Assembly: GCF_901709675.1 (NCBI RefSeq)
Contig: NC_051090.1
Span: 929,342-993,341, forward strand
Source of the DNA: Syngnathus acus
Lineage: Eukaryota; Chordata; Actinopteri; Syngnathiformes; Syngnathidae
Reading direction: 5' to 3'
Length of the DNA stretch: 64,000 nucleotides
The notes beneath the pieces were generated by a model that worked only from the letters and a program-made list of their open reading frames with translations, made no database searches and had not been told where the DNA came from. Shown here piece by piece: positions 1-11,600 of this stretch (position 1 is the first letter of the stretch; each line of letters opens with the position of its first letter). The position numbers and the translations under genes were made by a program.

Positions 1-373
1 CGTCAACGGCTACCCCATTCCGCCAGGTTACGCGGCTTTCCCCGCTCATTTCCCTCCCCCGGCGCCCCCCCCGCGGGTCATCCAGCATCACATGCCGCCG
101 CCTAAAAGCCGTTCGCCCAGCAGCGCCAGCGGCTCCACCAGCACGGGTCACGTCAGCGGCGGTCCCTCCACCACGGGCTCCAACCACGAGGCCAACACAC
201 CGCTGCTGTCACACTGTATCATGCCGGGAAACGGCGGAGGCCCGGTCCAAGTGTACGGACAGCTATCTCAGAAGACCATGGGACAGCTGGACCACATGCA
301 AACATCAGCGCTGCTCGCACCTGACTCGGACGCACTGATGTACAATGACGCTGTCATCACTGCAGACCTGTAG
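1..373 (+). CDS. ror1: ROR1, last coding exon (partial, C-terminus)
   Basis: This is the C-terminal end of the receptor tyrosine kinase-like orphan receptor ROR1, a single-pass membrane receptor for Wnt5a-type ligands whose kinase domain is generally regarded as weak or inactive. Reading from base 2, the frame is open for 123 codons to a TAG at 371-373. It encodes NGYPIPPGYAAFP, then a proline stretch, RVIQHHMPPPKSRSPSSASG, and a Ser/Thr-rich tail. As I recall ROR1, the blocks NGYPIPPGYAAFP and PPPKSRSPSSASGSTSTGH are near-identical to its tail after the kinase domain and distinguish it from ROR2. The kinase, Kringle, Frizzled and Ig exons lie upstream, outside the window. The position upstream of CACHD1 agrees with human gene order. 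The very end (residues after TGSNHEAN) is more diverged. The window begins inside the exon, so the acceptor site is not visible. Confidence 0.93.
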   Translation, partial: VNGYPIPPGYAAFPAHFPPPAPPPRVIQHHMPPPKSRSPSSASGSTSTGHVSGGPSTTGSNHEANTPLLSHCIMPGNGGGPVQVYGQLSQKTMGQLDHMQTSALLAPDSDALMYNDAVITADL

Positions 374-1925
374 ATTTAAAGAAAAAAAAAAAACGCAATT
401 GCTCACTGTCTCCCACTTGTGGCTGGCTTGAGAAACGACGTTGCTTCTCATCCAGCTACCCAGGCAAAGACTTAAATGCATGAAGACTGGCCTGTGGCAA
501 CATTTGGGTCTGCAACAACCAGCCACCATCCATCCATCCATCCATCCATCCATTTGTCTTTGGGTAACCCGGAACCGGCGCCGGCTTGACTTTGAGCGAG
601 AGGCGGCGTCCACCCCGGCCGGCCAGACTGGTTGCCAGCCAATCACACGACATTTAAACAAGTGTACTTTATATCATACTGTTTCAAATGTTGCCTTGTG
701 TATAAATACACTGCGCAAGTCCTGAGTGAATGAGCGGATGAAATGCAAAGTTCTATTTTCAAGACATGAAGACCATCCATCCAAGTGTAAGTGGAATATT
801 GCAGTCCAAATTGGGCCAGTTACGCTAAAACCCAAAAGCATGCGACAGGTGGAATTCAATCCACCAAAGGTTCTCTCACGTTTGGTTTTGTGCATTAATC
901 AGGCAGCTAAGCGCATCTTTGCCATGTTGACACGCGGCACGACACCTGAATGTCACTTGCAAATACACCTTTTCTACTTTCTGCCTTAGTTTCTGCAAAT
1001 ATGACAGGAAGTGCCTCAACGCCGCCATTCTTTTCCCCATCTCACAAGAGTGAGTTTTGTACATTTGATTTCCGATTGGTTATTATTTTTGAATATTTGA
1101 ATTTTGAAGGAAACTCTCCTTGTTTTGTTACTGCCACATGAAAGACGTGGCGAGTCGTGCTACCTTTTTAGGAGGAATTATATGATATGCATGGATTTTA
1201 GTGGCCTCTACCAGAAGAATGTTACAATATTGAATTAGACTGAAGAAGAAAAACAATGGATGGCCTTTAAAAGGATTCATGTTTGCGCTGGTGGAGAAAA
1301 GACGTCACAAGTGTACTTACTGTTTGAACATTGTCATTTTTGTCTTTAGCAGTATCTGATGATCAGTTGGAAGCACGTGAATCCCACAAGCCTTATTTGA
1401 ACGTGTTCCAGAGCTCTACTACCTATGAAAGCGACAATCACTGCCTCGTGTTCTCACCATTTTTCTCTCTGCGCACATTGAGACCATTTGCTAATATTCT
1501 TTGTTTTGGAACAATCCACTGTTTGTAGAACAGCGGAACTTGATGATGACATATTTGGCATTTTCATCTTCAGGCCAAAAATAATTCAACAATTTCTTTT
1601 CCAGGCAATGTTTCCAGGCTCAGTCATATTTGTCAAGAATTTGGCCTCTTTGTGATGTAGCAATGCAAATACCACTTGTATGCAAGACTGTGAATTTTAA
1701 TCAAATCAAAGTCCTTTTTGTTGGATAGAACTATTGTCATTTTGTGTTTTTTGAACAAACCATAAAAGTCCATTTTGAGCGTTTGAATTCATCATGGGGT
1801 GCCAATTTGAGCAAGTTTACATGTTTGTACCGTTTGACCAACAGGGCAATTGTTTGTATGAATATTTTTGCACAGGTGTTTTTGTATTGCAGTCATTTAT
1901 TAAATGATGTTTGCTTTACGCTGTG
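374..1925 (+). other. ror1: Probable ROR1 3' UTR
   Basis: This AT-rich stretch after the ROR1 stop codon has no exon-like structure. It contains a short CATC tetranucleotide tract (about 527-553). The 3' end is inferred from an ATTAAA hexamer at 1899-1904 followed by GT-rich sequence; other 3' ends are possible. Confidence 0.45.
1899..1904 (+). terminator. ror1: Candidate poly(A) signal ATTAAA for ROR1
   Basis: The common variant hexamer ATTAAA is followed within about 25 bases by T/G-rich sequence. It is the best candidate within 2 kb of the ROR1 stop codon, but there is no transcript evidence. Confidence 0.3.
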
Positions 1926-2543
1926 CTTGAATGTGAGATAGGGAGACTCATATGCGTCTTTAGGAAGCTGCAAAGTTTTGTTCAATGGGTGACAGCAACA
2001 ACACACACCACTGGTTTCGTTTTTGATGTTGGCTTGTTGTTTCTTTGTTTTTTCGATCTTTCTTCCCTTATTGCCTTATTTCTTTCTTTCTTTCTTTCTT
2101 TCTTTCTTTTTTCTTCCCTTCCTTAACCTTCCATAACCTTCCTTCCCCTTCAGTTCCAATGTTCTGCTGCAGATGGTATCCTTGAGCTGTGTGGAATTCG
2201 GGAGAGTCAGCTGGTAATAACATTACGGCATGACTCCATCTGTTTGGCCTGTGAAAGAAACATGATTCTGCGCGCGTGTGTTGTGCACTTTCGATGAACT
2301 TCTTTTCTACCATTAGGTTTAGGTTTATTCACGCAATATCCAAGACATATAACATGATACAACAAACAGTATTACACAGTCGGTTGCGTGAAAGGTCACC
2401 CCAAGCAAGCTATTTAAAGCTGCCTTTCTATATATATTTCAAGTGGTCTCAAGGCACGAATATTGTTTTGTTTTTTATTCAAGGCCCGGAATGGCGAACC
2501 AACAAAAGTCTTTGATTTAAAAGTAAAAACAATACTCTGAAAT

Positions 2544-2643
2544 AACTTCAGCACAAGGGATACTGATCCTGTATTTATTTCTGATAACTTGGCAACTTCA
2601 GCACAAGGGATACTGATCCTGTATTTATTTTTGATAACTTGGC
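2544..2643. repeat. Two-copy 50-bp tandem duplication
   Basis: The unit starting AACTTCAGCACAAGGGATAC is present twice in direct, adjacent orientation (2544-2593 and 2594-2643). The copies differ at one position (C versus T in the ATTTATTTC/TTGATAAC stretch), so the duplication is recent. Confidence 0.9.
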
Positions 2644-2751
2644 ACAAAGAGAGCAAGCAGCAACTTCCCCAGTTATCCTCCCCTTTTATTAAGAGAAAAG
2701 GAGGAGCAGTGCAATGACGGTGCAATGCAGAGAGGCAGACGCGTTGATTTT

Positions 2752-2775
2752 GGGATGAGGACGCATCCTCATCCC
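2752..2775. repeat. Perfect 10-bp inverted repeat (hairpin)
   Basis: GGGATGAGGA and TCCTCATCCC are perfect reverse complements separated by the four bases CGCA. No function is evident. Confidence 0.85.
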
Positions 2776-4350
2776 CCGTTGAGGGAATATCTTCCACTCT
2801 TCAGAGGTTTGACGCGTGGATACCGAAGCAGTTGTTAACAGGGAGTGAATATTTATTTGTAATTTCATGCAATATTGATGAAGATAATACAGTTGATTGT
2901 TCTGGAAAGAAAAGAAACCACAACACATGTTTATTCCGTTTGAACTTGTTTCATTTCATACTTAGAAGGCATTCATGTCATTAAAGTAGGGATTCATTCG
3001 AAAATGAAAATGCTGCAATTTGCTAACTGAATTTATGATTCACGACCTTATATACGTAATTAGTCTGCTATATTGTGGGGTAATGATGCTGAGTATTGCC
3101 TCTATTTATTTTTGCATGGCTTTCATACGTGAACTTAGTCCTGATTTGTGGAGGTTTTTCTAAAATCCAATCTTTTTTTTTTTTTTACATTCATGCATTT
3201 TCATTTGGGTTGCCAGTTACTTGAAGCCTGTCCCACCTACAGATGAGGCCACAATTGAAACAAATCATTGTGGGTAAAGTGTTTAAAAGCTGCCCTCACT
3301 ATTCTTGACAGATCCCACCGTGGAAAAGATGGCAGCTGAGCAACAGAGTGGAAGATGAATGCACATTCCTGCTCTCTATTCATGCCTCACAGCTTTGAAA
3401 TCACATGAGCCGAGTGGGAACATCGCAAGTTGACCAAGTAAGAACTGGAAACACTCCTGAACTGAAATCTACCAGAGCCATGAATCTGTGCGATAATGTT
3501 TCACAAAATGGCAGGAAGTAGATGACCACGCCACATGGAATTTGAACCCAAATCAAATAAATGTTTGACCTGAGTGGTATAAACAAATAATCAATGTGGG
3601 TCTTGGAACCGAATGGTTATGCTTACTGTAAATAAATGCTAAGCAGACTTTGGAATGGGGCTAGTCTACTTTAGTGATGAAGTACCCCTGAGCCAAGCAC
3701 TGACCCTGCCCCAACTTTAGCTCTCCTTGCTTGCAACCAACTACAGGTCAATTTAGTTAGTTAGTTAGTTAGTATTTATTTATTTGTGTGGGTCATGTCA
3801 TACTTGGTTTGCCATTGAAAGTTGATTTCTTTTTTAAATCACTTCCAGGCCATTTCTTTGCATACGCAAGAGCACAAGAGCTGCATCAACAATCTTTCAA
3901 TTATTGTGCTTGTAATCTTGCAGGGATGCAATTTGATTGGCTCTGGTTTCCAAGCAGGTCTCTCAATACACTAATGCCACTGCAATTTACAAGCACAAAA
4001 GTAAACATTGTCAAATGCACGGCTCTCCGACAAAGTCATTCCGAAGCGAGAGGGAACGTTGGCAAGTTTGAATGACTTAAAACATGGAGGCAAACCCCCC
4101 GCCCCACAAGCTTTTCTCCCCTGTACTTACTCGTCTCTCCACATCTCCGCCCCCTTTTCTTTCTCTCTCACTCCACACAGCATCTAATAAGCCATCCATC
4201 CATCCATCCATCCATCTTTGCAGTGGAATGGAAGCCTAATGCTTTCCATCTGTGTGAATCAGTTGCGGGGCTTCAAGTGTAGGGCTTGCCATTCTTATTT
4301 ACTCCCCCTCTCCACTTCAAGCAGAATCTGGTTCCACTCAGAGCTTGAAG

Positions 4351-4352
<2 letters not shown>

Positions 4353-4432
<80 letters not shown>
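4353..4432. repeat. (CT)40 microsatellite
   Basis: Forty uninterrupted CT dinucleotides, a long polypyrimidine/polypurine mirror tract that could adopt H-DNA. It creates the spurious Leu-Ser and Arg-Glu reading frames on the two strands. Confidence 0.97.
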
Positions 4433-4435
<3 letters not shown>

Positions 4436-7400
4436 CCTGTGTCCCTGTGTCGGGGCCCCTCGTGGCCCAAGGCTGTCTGAGCAGAGTGGTTCAGGCCCCT
4501 GGATGGATGTGAGCACTCTCCACATTGTGGGACACAATCAGATGGGGAGAGGCCAATTAATCACATACCTGCAAGATCCACACAGAAAACAGCAAATTGA
4601 TCGAGCACATGAGGAGTTTTAGAAGTGAGGAACCCGCCTTATTTTGTTTACGGGGTACAACCACAACTCCAAATGAAATTGGACTGTATTATTGTGGTGA
4701 ACGCTGCTATGTCAACTTGGTTTTAATTTTCCAAAATGAATTGAGTTCTATTCCGAGTGACGTGTCGCACATTTGTGATTCCTGGATAAAAGTGGCAATC
4801 TTCTCTTCTCTGGGCTTTTTTTTTTTTTTTAAAAAGTAACATTTCTGGATCTTGGAATGAATACTTGATGCTATTGCTAGTGTGCTGCATGACACAACAT
4901 AACATTTGCTCTCTCCTGCTTCTTCTTTTCCTTCCCCCATCTGCTCCTTTCATCTTCTACCATCTACCTAGCTCTGCTCTCGCCCTCCGTTGCACTTCCC
5001 TCCCTCCCTCCCTTCCTCCCCCATCTCCCACTTTGCTTTTGAGGATTTTTGTTTAAAGGTCTGTCCGTCTGTAGTGGTGCACAGCGCATACTCGTATTGG
5101 CATTGAGTCATACTCGCGTTGGAATACACCAAGCAATCCTCGTCATTATCAGCACCAGACAGACAGCAGCATTTCAATCACATCCTGTAGCTTTATTGTA
5201 CAGTATTTGTGTCAATGTTGCAAGTGTCGTTTTTTTTTTCTTCCCCCAAACAGCCACCCACCCGCAAAGTTCACTGACTTCTTTTGTCTTTCTTATGCAT
5301 GTTGTCAAACACAGCACTGCCTGCACACAAGCTCAGTCCTGAATAGAGCCAGAAATAGCTGTGGCTCTGACTTGGAATCAGCTTAAGTCTTCAAAGAACA
5401 CATTTTGATGTTGCAAAGGGAGCGACGGAGCCAGGGAGAGAGAGAGAGAGAGAGAGAGAGCCAGCGAGAGAGAGAGATATGGAGGCACAAGACGGGTAGT
5501 GGGAGAATAGCGCAGATCTGGTTGTTCTATCCAGCTGTAAAAAAGGGGGCCAAAACTTGAAAGGAAGCAGTTGCCATAGAAACAGTATGGCGCTTACTTT
5601 ATTGCCCCACCCCACTCACACGCAGACTTAAGAAGCATTTTCAGAAAAAATGAATAGCAGCAGCAGACGAGCAGAGCACTCGGTACTTATATCGATGTAT
5701 CGATATATTGTCGTAATGGAGCGCCGATGGATTCATCGTGATGGGTAAGGGTGAAGGCAATGAAAGCCCGCTTGACAGATTGCCAAGGTCAAGTGAACAA
5801 CTTTGCCAGGAAAAATGATACTCCTTTATCTTGTAAGGTGATCTGGCCAACTGTCCACTGCCTAGTTGATTTACCTTCCATCTCTAATCATTTTCAATCC
5901 GTTCTTCCCTTTTTGCATTAACTGCTGTGTTTTATGACACTTGAAATAAGAAAAGCCTTCAAAGATAAAGGAGCAACGGAAGTTATCTGGCATTTTGTAT
6001 TTCTGCCAGACAGTCACACAGTTTAAATCAAGATGATTTAAAACAAACATGTTTGATTCTGGTTGTAATCTTCTTGGCCAGTCATGGCCTGCTTTCTGTC
6101 TTCTTTGACGTTTTAATATTATGGCTGCAAAAGTGTAAGTGTAAAAGCTCATAAGTAGAGACTTAAAGGTCTAGTGGATCGCGTTCCAATCCGTTTTTCC
6201 AACGCTGCCTGACCCTGCAAATGTGAGCCTCTATGTATGTAGCCTTGTGACGCAGGGCTTTGTGATATATTATATTATTTGTGGGTCCAGCTCGTTTATC
6301 CCAGGAGCTTTTCCTGTCAGCCCATGGACGGCTGCCCAGAGACTCGAAAGCTCGAAAGTTCTAAAGTTGCCAGTGAAGAAAATCAGTCGGGAGCAGAGAC
6401 GCTGTTTACATCTCACACGAACATAGACTGATCACCAAGGTCATCAAGCGTGATCCAGTTACCCAATGGCGACATTTGTAGAGAGGATTGATTTCCCCAA
6501 AACAATATGATTGATTGTAATGCTTTTAAATAAGCCTATGTAGCGAGTCATTATGACAGAGGCCTTTGCAAACTTGCCGTTAATGAGATACAGAAGGGAA
6601 TAGGACTCAAACTGGATTCTGTCATTTCTCACAATCAAACTTGTAACCTAAAGAGGACAACGAAAGAAAGTTGGCCTCCGTAACTTGTAAATGAACGAGG
6701 AATAGGAGAAGGGGCTTTGCCCGGAACATTCCTCCTCCAGAGATTTGGGGCAGACCCAAGACGAGTCTGTTAAAAGGACCTTGAGGTTGCTGTTCTTTGG
6801 GAGGAGACTCAAAAGAAGCCTTATTAGCTCTTGAAGCACATTGCAGAGAATGATTGATGGATAAAAACGAGGCGCAAACTTTCAATTGGATTTTTTGGGG
6901 GCTTTGAATAAGACCTCACAGCACCTCACTGTGCAGTTTCATAAATACGTCCTAATTTTCAGAGTCGGCTCATCAGAAGGACTTTTTGCTTCCCTTTATC
7001 TTTCCCAACCAGGTGGTGCTGTATTTCCATGCTGTAATTAAAATAATGCAAATGGTTTAATCCTCTGTAATGGCAATCCTTGTGTCTTTCTTAATGAGGG
7101 TTCACTTTCTACTTCATGCTATTTACTAGTGGGTTTGTTTGGATGGCAGCAGCAGCAGCAGCAGAGCGAGGGAGAGAAAGGCGGGAGGGAGGCGGGGTAC
7201 CAGTCACTCAGTCAAAATGAGTATTTAGATGAAGATGAGCGCTAGCTATCATTTTGGCTGCACTGTGGTAGAAACATGATCCAAGAAAAGTCCAAACATG
7301 ACAAGAGCCCTACTTTGGGAGACAAGCGAGCATGCACTTTGTGTAAAAACGGACACATGCGTCCTCATTTTCTGTGCCACCCACCACCGCAAGTCTCATT

Positions 7401-7583
7401 TGGAGTGTTTGGGGATTTGTCAAAATGCCCCCTCCCCTAGGACTAGTTTAGAGCAGCTAAAAGCAGGTCTAAGCTGTGGTGCAACACCATTTTGGAGGAT
7501 TTGATCGAGCTGCAGGCAGACATCATTTAAGCTCTGTACGTAAACTGTCCATCATTCTAAATGGTTGTTTGTCTACATTCTAC

Positions 7584-7620
7584 CTAATGGGCTGGCGACC
7601 AATCCAGGGTGTATTCAAGG
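7584..7620. repeat. Fragment of a dispersed fish repeat
   Basis: The string GGGCTGGCGACCAATCCAGG, followed by GTGTAT, matches my memory of a very common teleost interspersed repeat that reads GGCTGGCGACCAGTCCAGGG. Only a short piece is preserved here. Confidence 0.4.
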
Positions 7621-7960
7621 GCAAGACATTTTATTGCACTAAAGTCGGTCGAATAATAGTGACAACTATAGACATCTTGTGATCGAGAAAAGCTGATTGG
7701 CACATATACAACATAGTATATTTGTACCTACAAGATATGAGTCTTTTTGAAATCAAGGCCAGTAGCACCTTTTTGCACTTTTAGATTGATCAACTTCGAG
7801 ACATAATAAAGACTTCTATATGTTACTCTTCAACGTTATATGTAAACACTAATGCTATTCATGTTGCTTTTCACTCGAACTGCTTAAATGTTACAAATGT
7901 TTTCCTCCTAAAATAAATATTGAATGAAGAAATGCACACGAATAAAATAGCGATCGGTAC

Positions 7961-8376
7961 ATATTTTGGGCTTTCCCAGCGGTCTCCGAAGGCGTCATAG
8001 CACCTCGATCCATTGATCTTCTGCTCCGGACGGACGTGTGTAGGACTGTGCGTTTCCACGCCCCCTACTTTCACCCCCATTGTGGAGAATCTCGGGCTCA
8101 CACACACACACATAGACGCAAGCTGCAAGACCCGTTGGAGTTTGAGCTGCGGGGCCACGATTTTGAAAGAAAAACTTCGCTTCTACTCATGGATTTATTT
8201 GCTTCTTTTCAGAGATTTCGAAGACGGGCAATGCTTCGCGTCGCCAGGCATTTCGGAGAGTCATCCGGGAGGAAAAGGCCACACGTACCCCTCTGCACAA
8301 AGTTGTAAAAAAGAAAAAGTAGTAGGTTCTTCTCCTCGCTCACACTCGGTATACGCGTTGAAGATCCCCGATCATC
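7961..8376 (+). promoter_or_regulatory. cachd1: CACHD1 5' UTR / promoter region with upstream ATGs
   Basis: CpG-richer sequence leads into the first coding exon. No clear TATA box is visible. Upstream ATGs occur at 8013 (a frame overlapping the CACHD1 start) and 8036 (a frame closing at 8308, before the start). A pyrimidine tract followed by CAG ends at 8212 and resembles a splice acceptor, so a 5' UTR intron is possible. The transcription start cannot be fixed by eye. Confidence 0.4.
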
Positions 8377-8625
8377 ATGGCGAGGTGGAGCAGGCACAGC
8401 ACTTGGGCTTTGACGCCGACACCGCGCGCTCCTTTCCGGGATACGTTGCTCCGTCTTCGTGGGAGCTTGTCTGCTCGTTTGTGGAGCTTTGCATTCATGT
8501 GCACGGCTCTTTCTTGGGGATATTGTCGAGCCGACACGGAGTTTTCCATTTTGGAAGAAGCACAAGTTCTGTCCGAGCAGATGAAGAAGCTGTCTACGCA
8601 GGAGCTGGGAGTCTTTACTATGCAG
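8377..8625 (+). CDS. cachd1: CACHD1 exon 1
   Basis: Residues 1-83. A basic N-region of about 34 residues precedes the hydrophobic signal segment [16 protein letters not shown]; cleavage probably falls near RA/DTEFS. The mature part [20 protein letters not shown] is typical of the family. The exon ends in phase 0 at ATGCAG/GTAAAT. Confidence 0.93.
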
Positions 8626-11600
8626 GTAAATGGCATTTTCTCGGCTGGCTGGCTGGCGTGGAAATGAAAACCTGTGTGTTACTACTTGTGCCACTTAAGA
8701 GTGGCTGCAATTGACACGAAGCTGGCATAAAAGGCTTGGGGGGAGGATAGGAAGGGGGAAAAAAGGTTGCCTTCTAAACTACTGTCATATACATAAGCGA
8801 GACAATGAGGTGCCAAAAACATAAGGTAGTGCCAAAACAACAAGTTACTCGGCGTGTTTATGTGGAACATCAACACACTGGAGGTTCTCTTCGACCCCCC
8901 CCAGAAATCACATTTCTTAACCTTGTTGATATCTTAATTTATCAGTCAAAAGTGCCCAAAATAACCTTCCTGTCAACATAGGTGTCAGAGGTGCGCGCCT
9001 GCGTGCGTGCGCGCGCATGTGTGACTCTCCCTTGGTAAACCAGTTTATTTTCTAACCTATTTAAACAACGGTATGCGTTCGTTTGGGTTGACGTCATTCA
9101 TTAAAGTCCATCTAAAATATATCATCCAACAGAATTTATAGCAGTGTGTTAAATGGTTGCATGCAGTTTTACACTTCGAGATTGAAATGATATATGTATG
9201 AAAAACTTCTCACTGAGATGTTTTTCTGCAACTGCAATGTAAATATTTGTGAAGGCATGTCATGCACAACACAGCACGAATTTGATGGTGTACCTAATCG
9301 AAATGTCTGCTGATTCAATGTCTGAAATGTACTGTTGCCCATCCCATCGATGTTAATTAGACCTGCAATGCTGTTTTCTGCCTCCAAAATAACCCCGAAA
9401 ATTGAAAATTACATTCACTGCAGCGGCTCTGTTATTTGCTGTAGGGTGCTGCGTTACCGATTATATAATTGGGTTTCTCGATTTATCTCTGGTTAGACCC
9501 AAGCTGTGGATCATGCTGATTAAAATAAAAAAAAGGTAATTGATTTGACTGTCATGATCAAGTGTCCCAGATTTTACATGTTATCTCAGGCCTTAAATAT
9601 TGAAATATATAGTATGTAGAATATGCAGCTGTGTATTTTTTTAAATCGATGAAAAGAATTTGGTTTTAGCTGAATTGATGACTCGGTCGGTGCACAATGG
9701 AAAGGTGAGATGCTTTGATGATGGATTCATTGGTTTAAATGGGAAAAGGAATCAATAATAAATGCAGTTTTCCTCAGCGTTAGCAAATTGTCTTCCTGAG
9801 AGCGTCAATGTTGTTTTTCCCCCCAGAAATGTGTGGGTTTTTTCCCCCCTAATGAGACGCCTGCATGTCCAATGACTTCCTCACTATGAAACTACAAAAG
9901 CATTGATTGGTTATTGCCTTGTGCATGTATAGCGGAGCTCCATTGGGTCGCCAAATGGCAGCGAGCGAGCGAGCGCTGAGGTGTGTGTGAGGCAGGAAGG
10001 CTGGAGGGGGGGGGGGAGAACTTCAGAGGCAGAAGAGCTCCCAGGCCCTGAACACAGAGGCGAGGCAGTGGGGGAGCCCCGGCCCCAAATGGTGTTTCAT
10101 CTCTTCTGCTGGCACACTGAGATGCCTTTATCCTGCCTGTGGGAGTCAGCTTTGAGGGCTTCCTCTGATCCTGGTGGCTCTTCCTTTGTCACCCCTGCGC
10201 TCCCTCACCTGAGCTCTGCTTGGGCCTCGGCTGCCTTCTTTCTAATGCAGTGTGTTCCTCTTTACACGGCAACATCCTTTGCGGTCTTTTGACTTTTGTT
10301 TCCTATCAGGTCAGAAAGAGAGCAACGTTTTGAATGGACTTGATGTGGTTGCTCACAATTTTGTATATTTCTGATGGCTTTTGGCTGAGGAACCAGAGCG
10401 AATGGCGCTGTCTTCCTGAATTGTTCCGAGAGCTTTGTTGTGGAGGCGAGAGCATCCCTTTTTAAAATGTAATGCAAGCCTTCACTACTCCACCCTTCAT
10501 TCTCTAGCAAATATGAAACTCCCTAGCCAACGCTTCGGAGTCACCTTTTTCAATTTGTCCTTCACGTGCGTAATTGTTGCAGAAGATCAGGCAGATGCTC
10601 GATATAGCTATAGTTGGAGGAGGGACTCTGATTTATTCGAGAAAAGTTATTCCGGTGTGTTGTTATTCAAATAATGTGAGCGTGCAAAGTTCTTACCTGA
10701 CTGTAAGCAAGTGATCAGTCAGTGCTATGTAGCTGGACATTTGATTTGTAGCCACTGGCTGATGAATAACCTTGAGAACCTTTGTCATGGATTTGTCGAA
10801 GGAAAGAAGTTTGATGTAGAAAAGAAATTGGCTTGTTGTCATCCGCTTTATCTCAGCAATTGCAAGATTCAGTGTCCTGCATGTTTTCCTTGTGTCCGCT
10901 TGATTCATCTTCTATCTACACACAGTTCTTTGTCGCGACATAGTTTCACTCTCCTAACTCATGAGAAATAATAATGTGCAATGAGAAATTCCAGTATAAA
11001 GTAGAAACTTGAATCATGCCAATGCTTTCTTCGAAGCCACTTCACTAAATTCATGTTGGACTTCTTTTGGCATACGTTAGAAAGTTTTTACGAGTCACGG
11101 TGGATTTAGTCCTGGATGAAACTAAGTCATGTAATCTTCTGTTTCCATGTCATTAAAACAGATCTCGCTACAGAGATCCCGAATGTTTCCGAAATGTGAC
11201 GGGACATGCGCTGCAAGCATATCAGGTGTCTCCTGTGCTTTTAACCTGACCGAATCTTGGACTATCGACTGATTCATTACAAAGGGAAGATTTCATTCGA
11301 AGGACCTTAATCTTCTGAGTGCTGGTAGTCTTGCTCTCCTGGTATCTTCCACTTCCAGAACTGAAGCTTGATAGTGAAAGGTAGAGGGTGTTTGCAAAGA
11401 GAAAAAGACAATTGAGCTTTATGGAAGCACCAGTTTTTCCTGTGAATTTCAAACTTGATAGTTTTCGATTGCACTGTTTGGGCAGCGTTGTATAATGACA
11501 ATAAAAGGCTTTCTGATTCGGAAGCACACAAGCATGATCCTGGAATAGGGAGTCTAGGTCTTGCAGTATGGAGTAGAGGAGCAAGTTGACTGCATCATCT

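Larger units (their letters stand above)
1926..7960. other. ROR1-CACHD1 intergenic spacer
   Basis: No exon with a supported frame and splice sites was found. The spacer holds microsatellites (TTTC near 2086-2110, CATC near 4194-4216, (CT)40 at 4353-4432, GA near 5437-5460), a 50-bp tandem duplication, a 10-bp-arm hairpin and a dispersed-repeat fragment near 7584. As I recall, UBE2U lies between ROR1 and CACHD1 in mammals; no coding sequence like it is visible here. Confidence 0.6.

Noticed and set aside
4218-4622. 134-codon Leu-Ser frame and minus-strand Arg-Glu frames
   Set aside because: They are translations of the (CT)40 microsatellite.
8013-8714. 233-codon open frame over CACHD1 exon 1
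   Set aside because: It is in a different frame from the recognised protein and runs into intron 1. It matches no family I know; at most an upstream overlapping frame.
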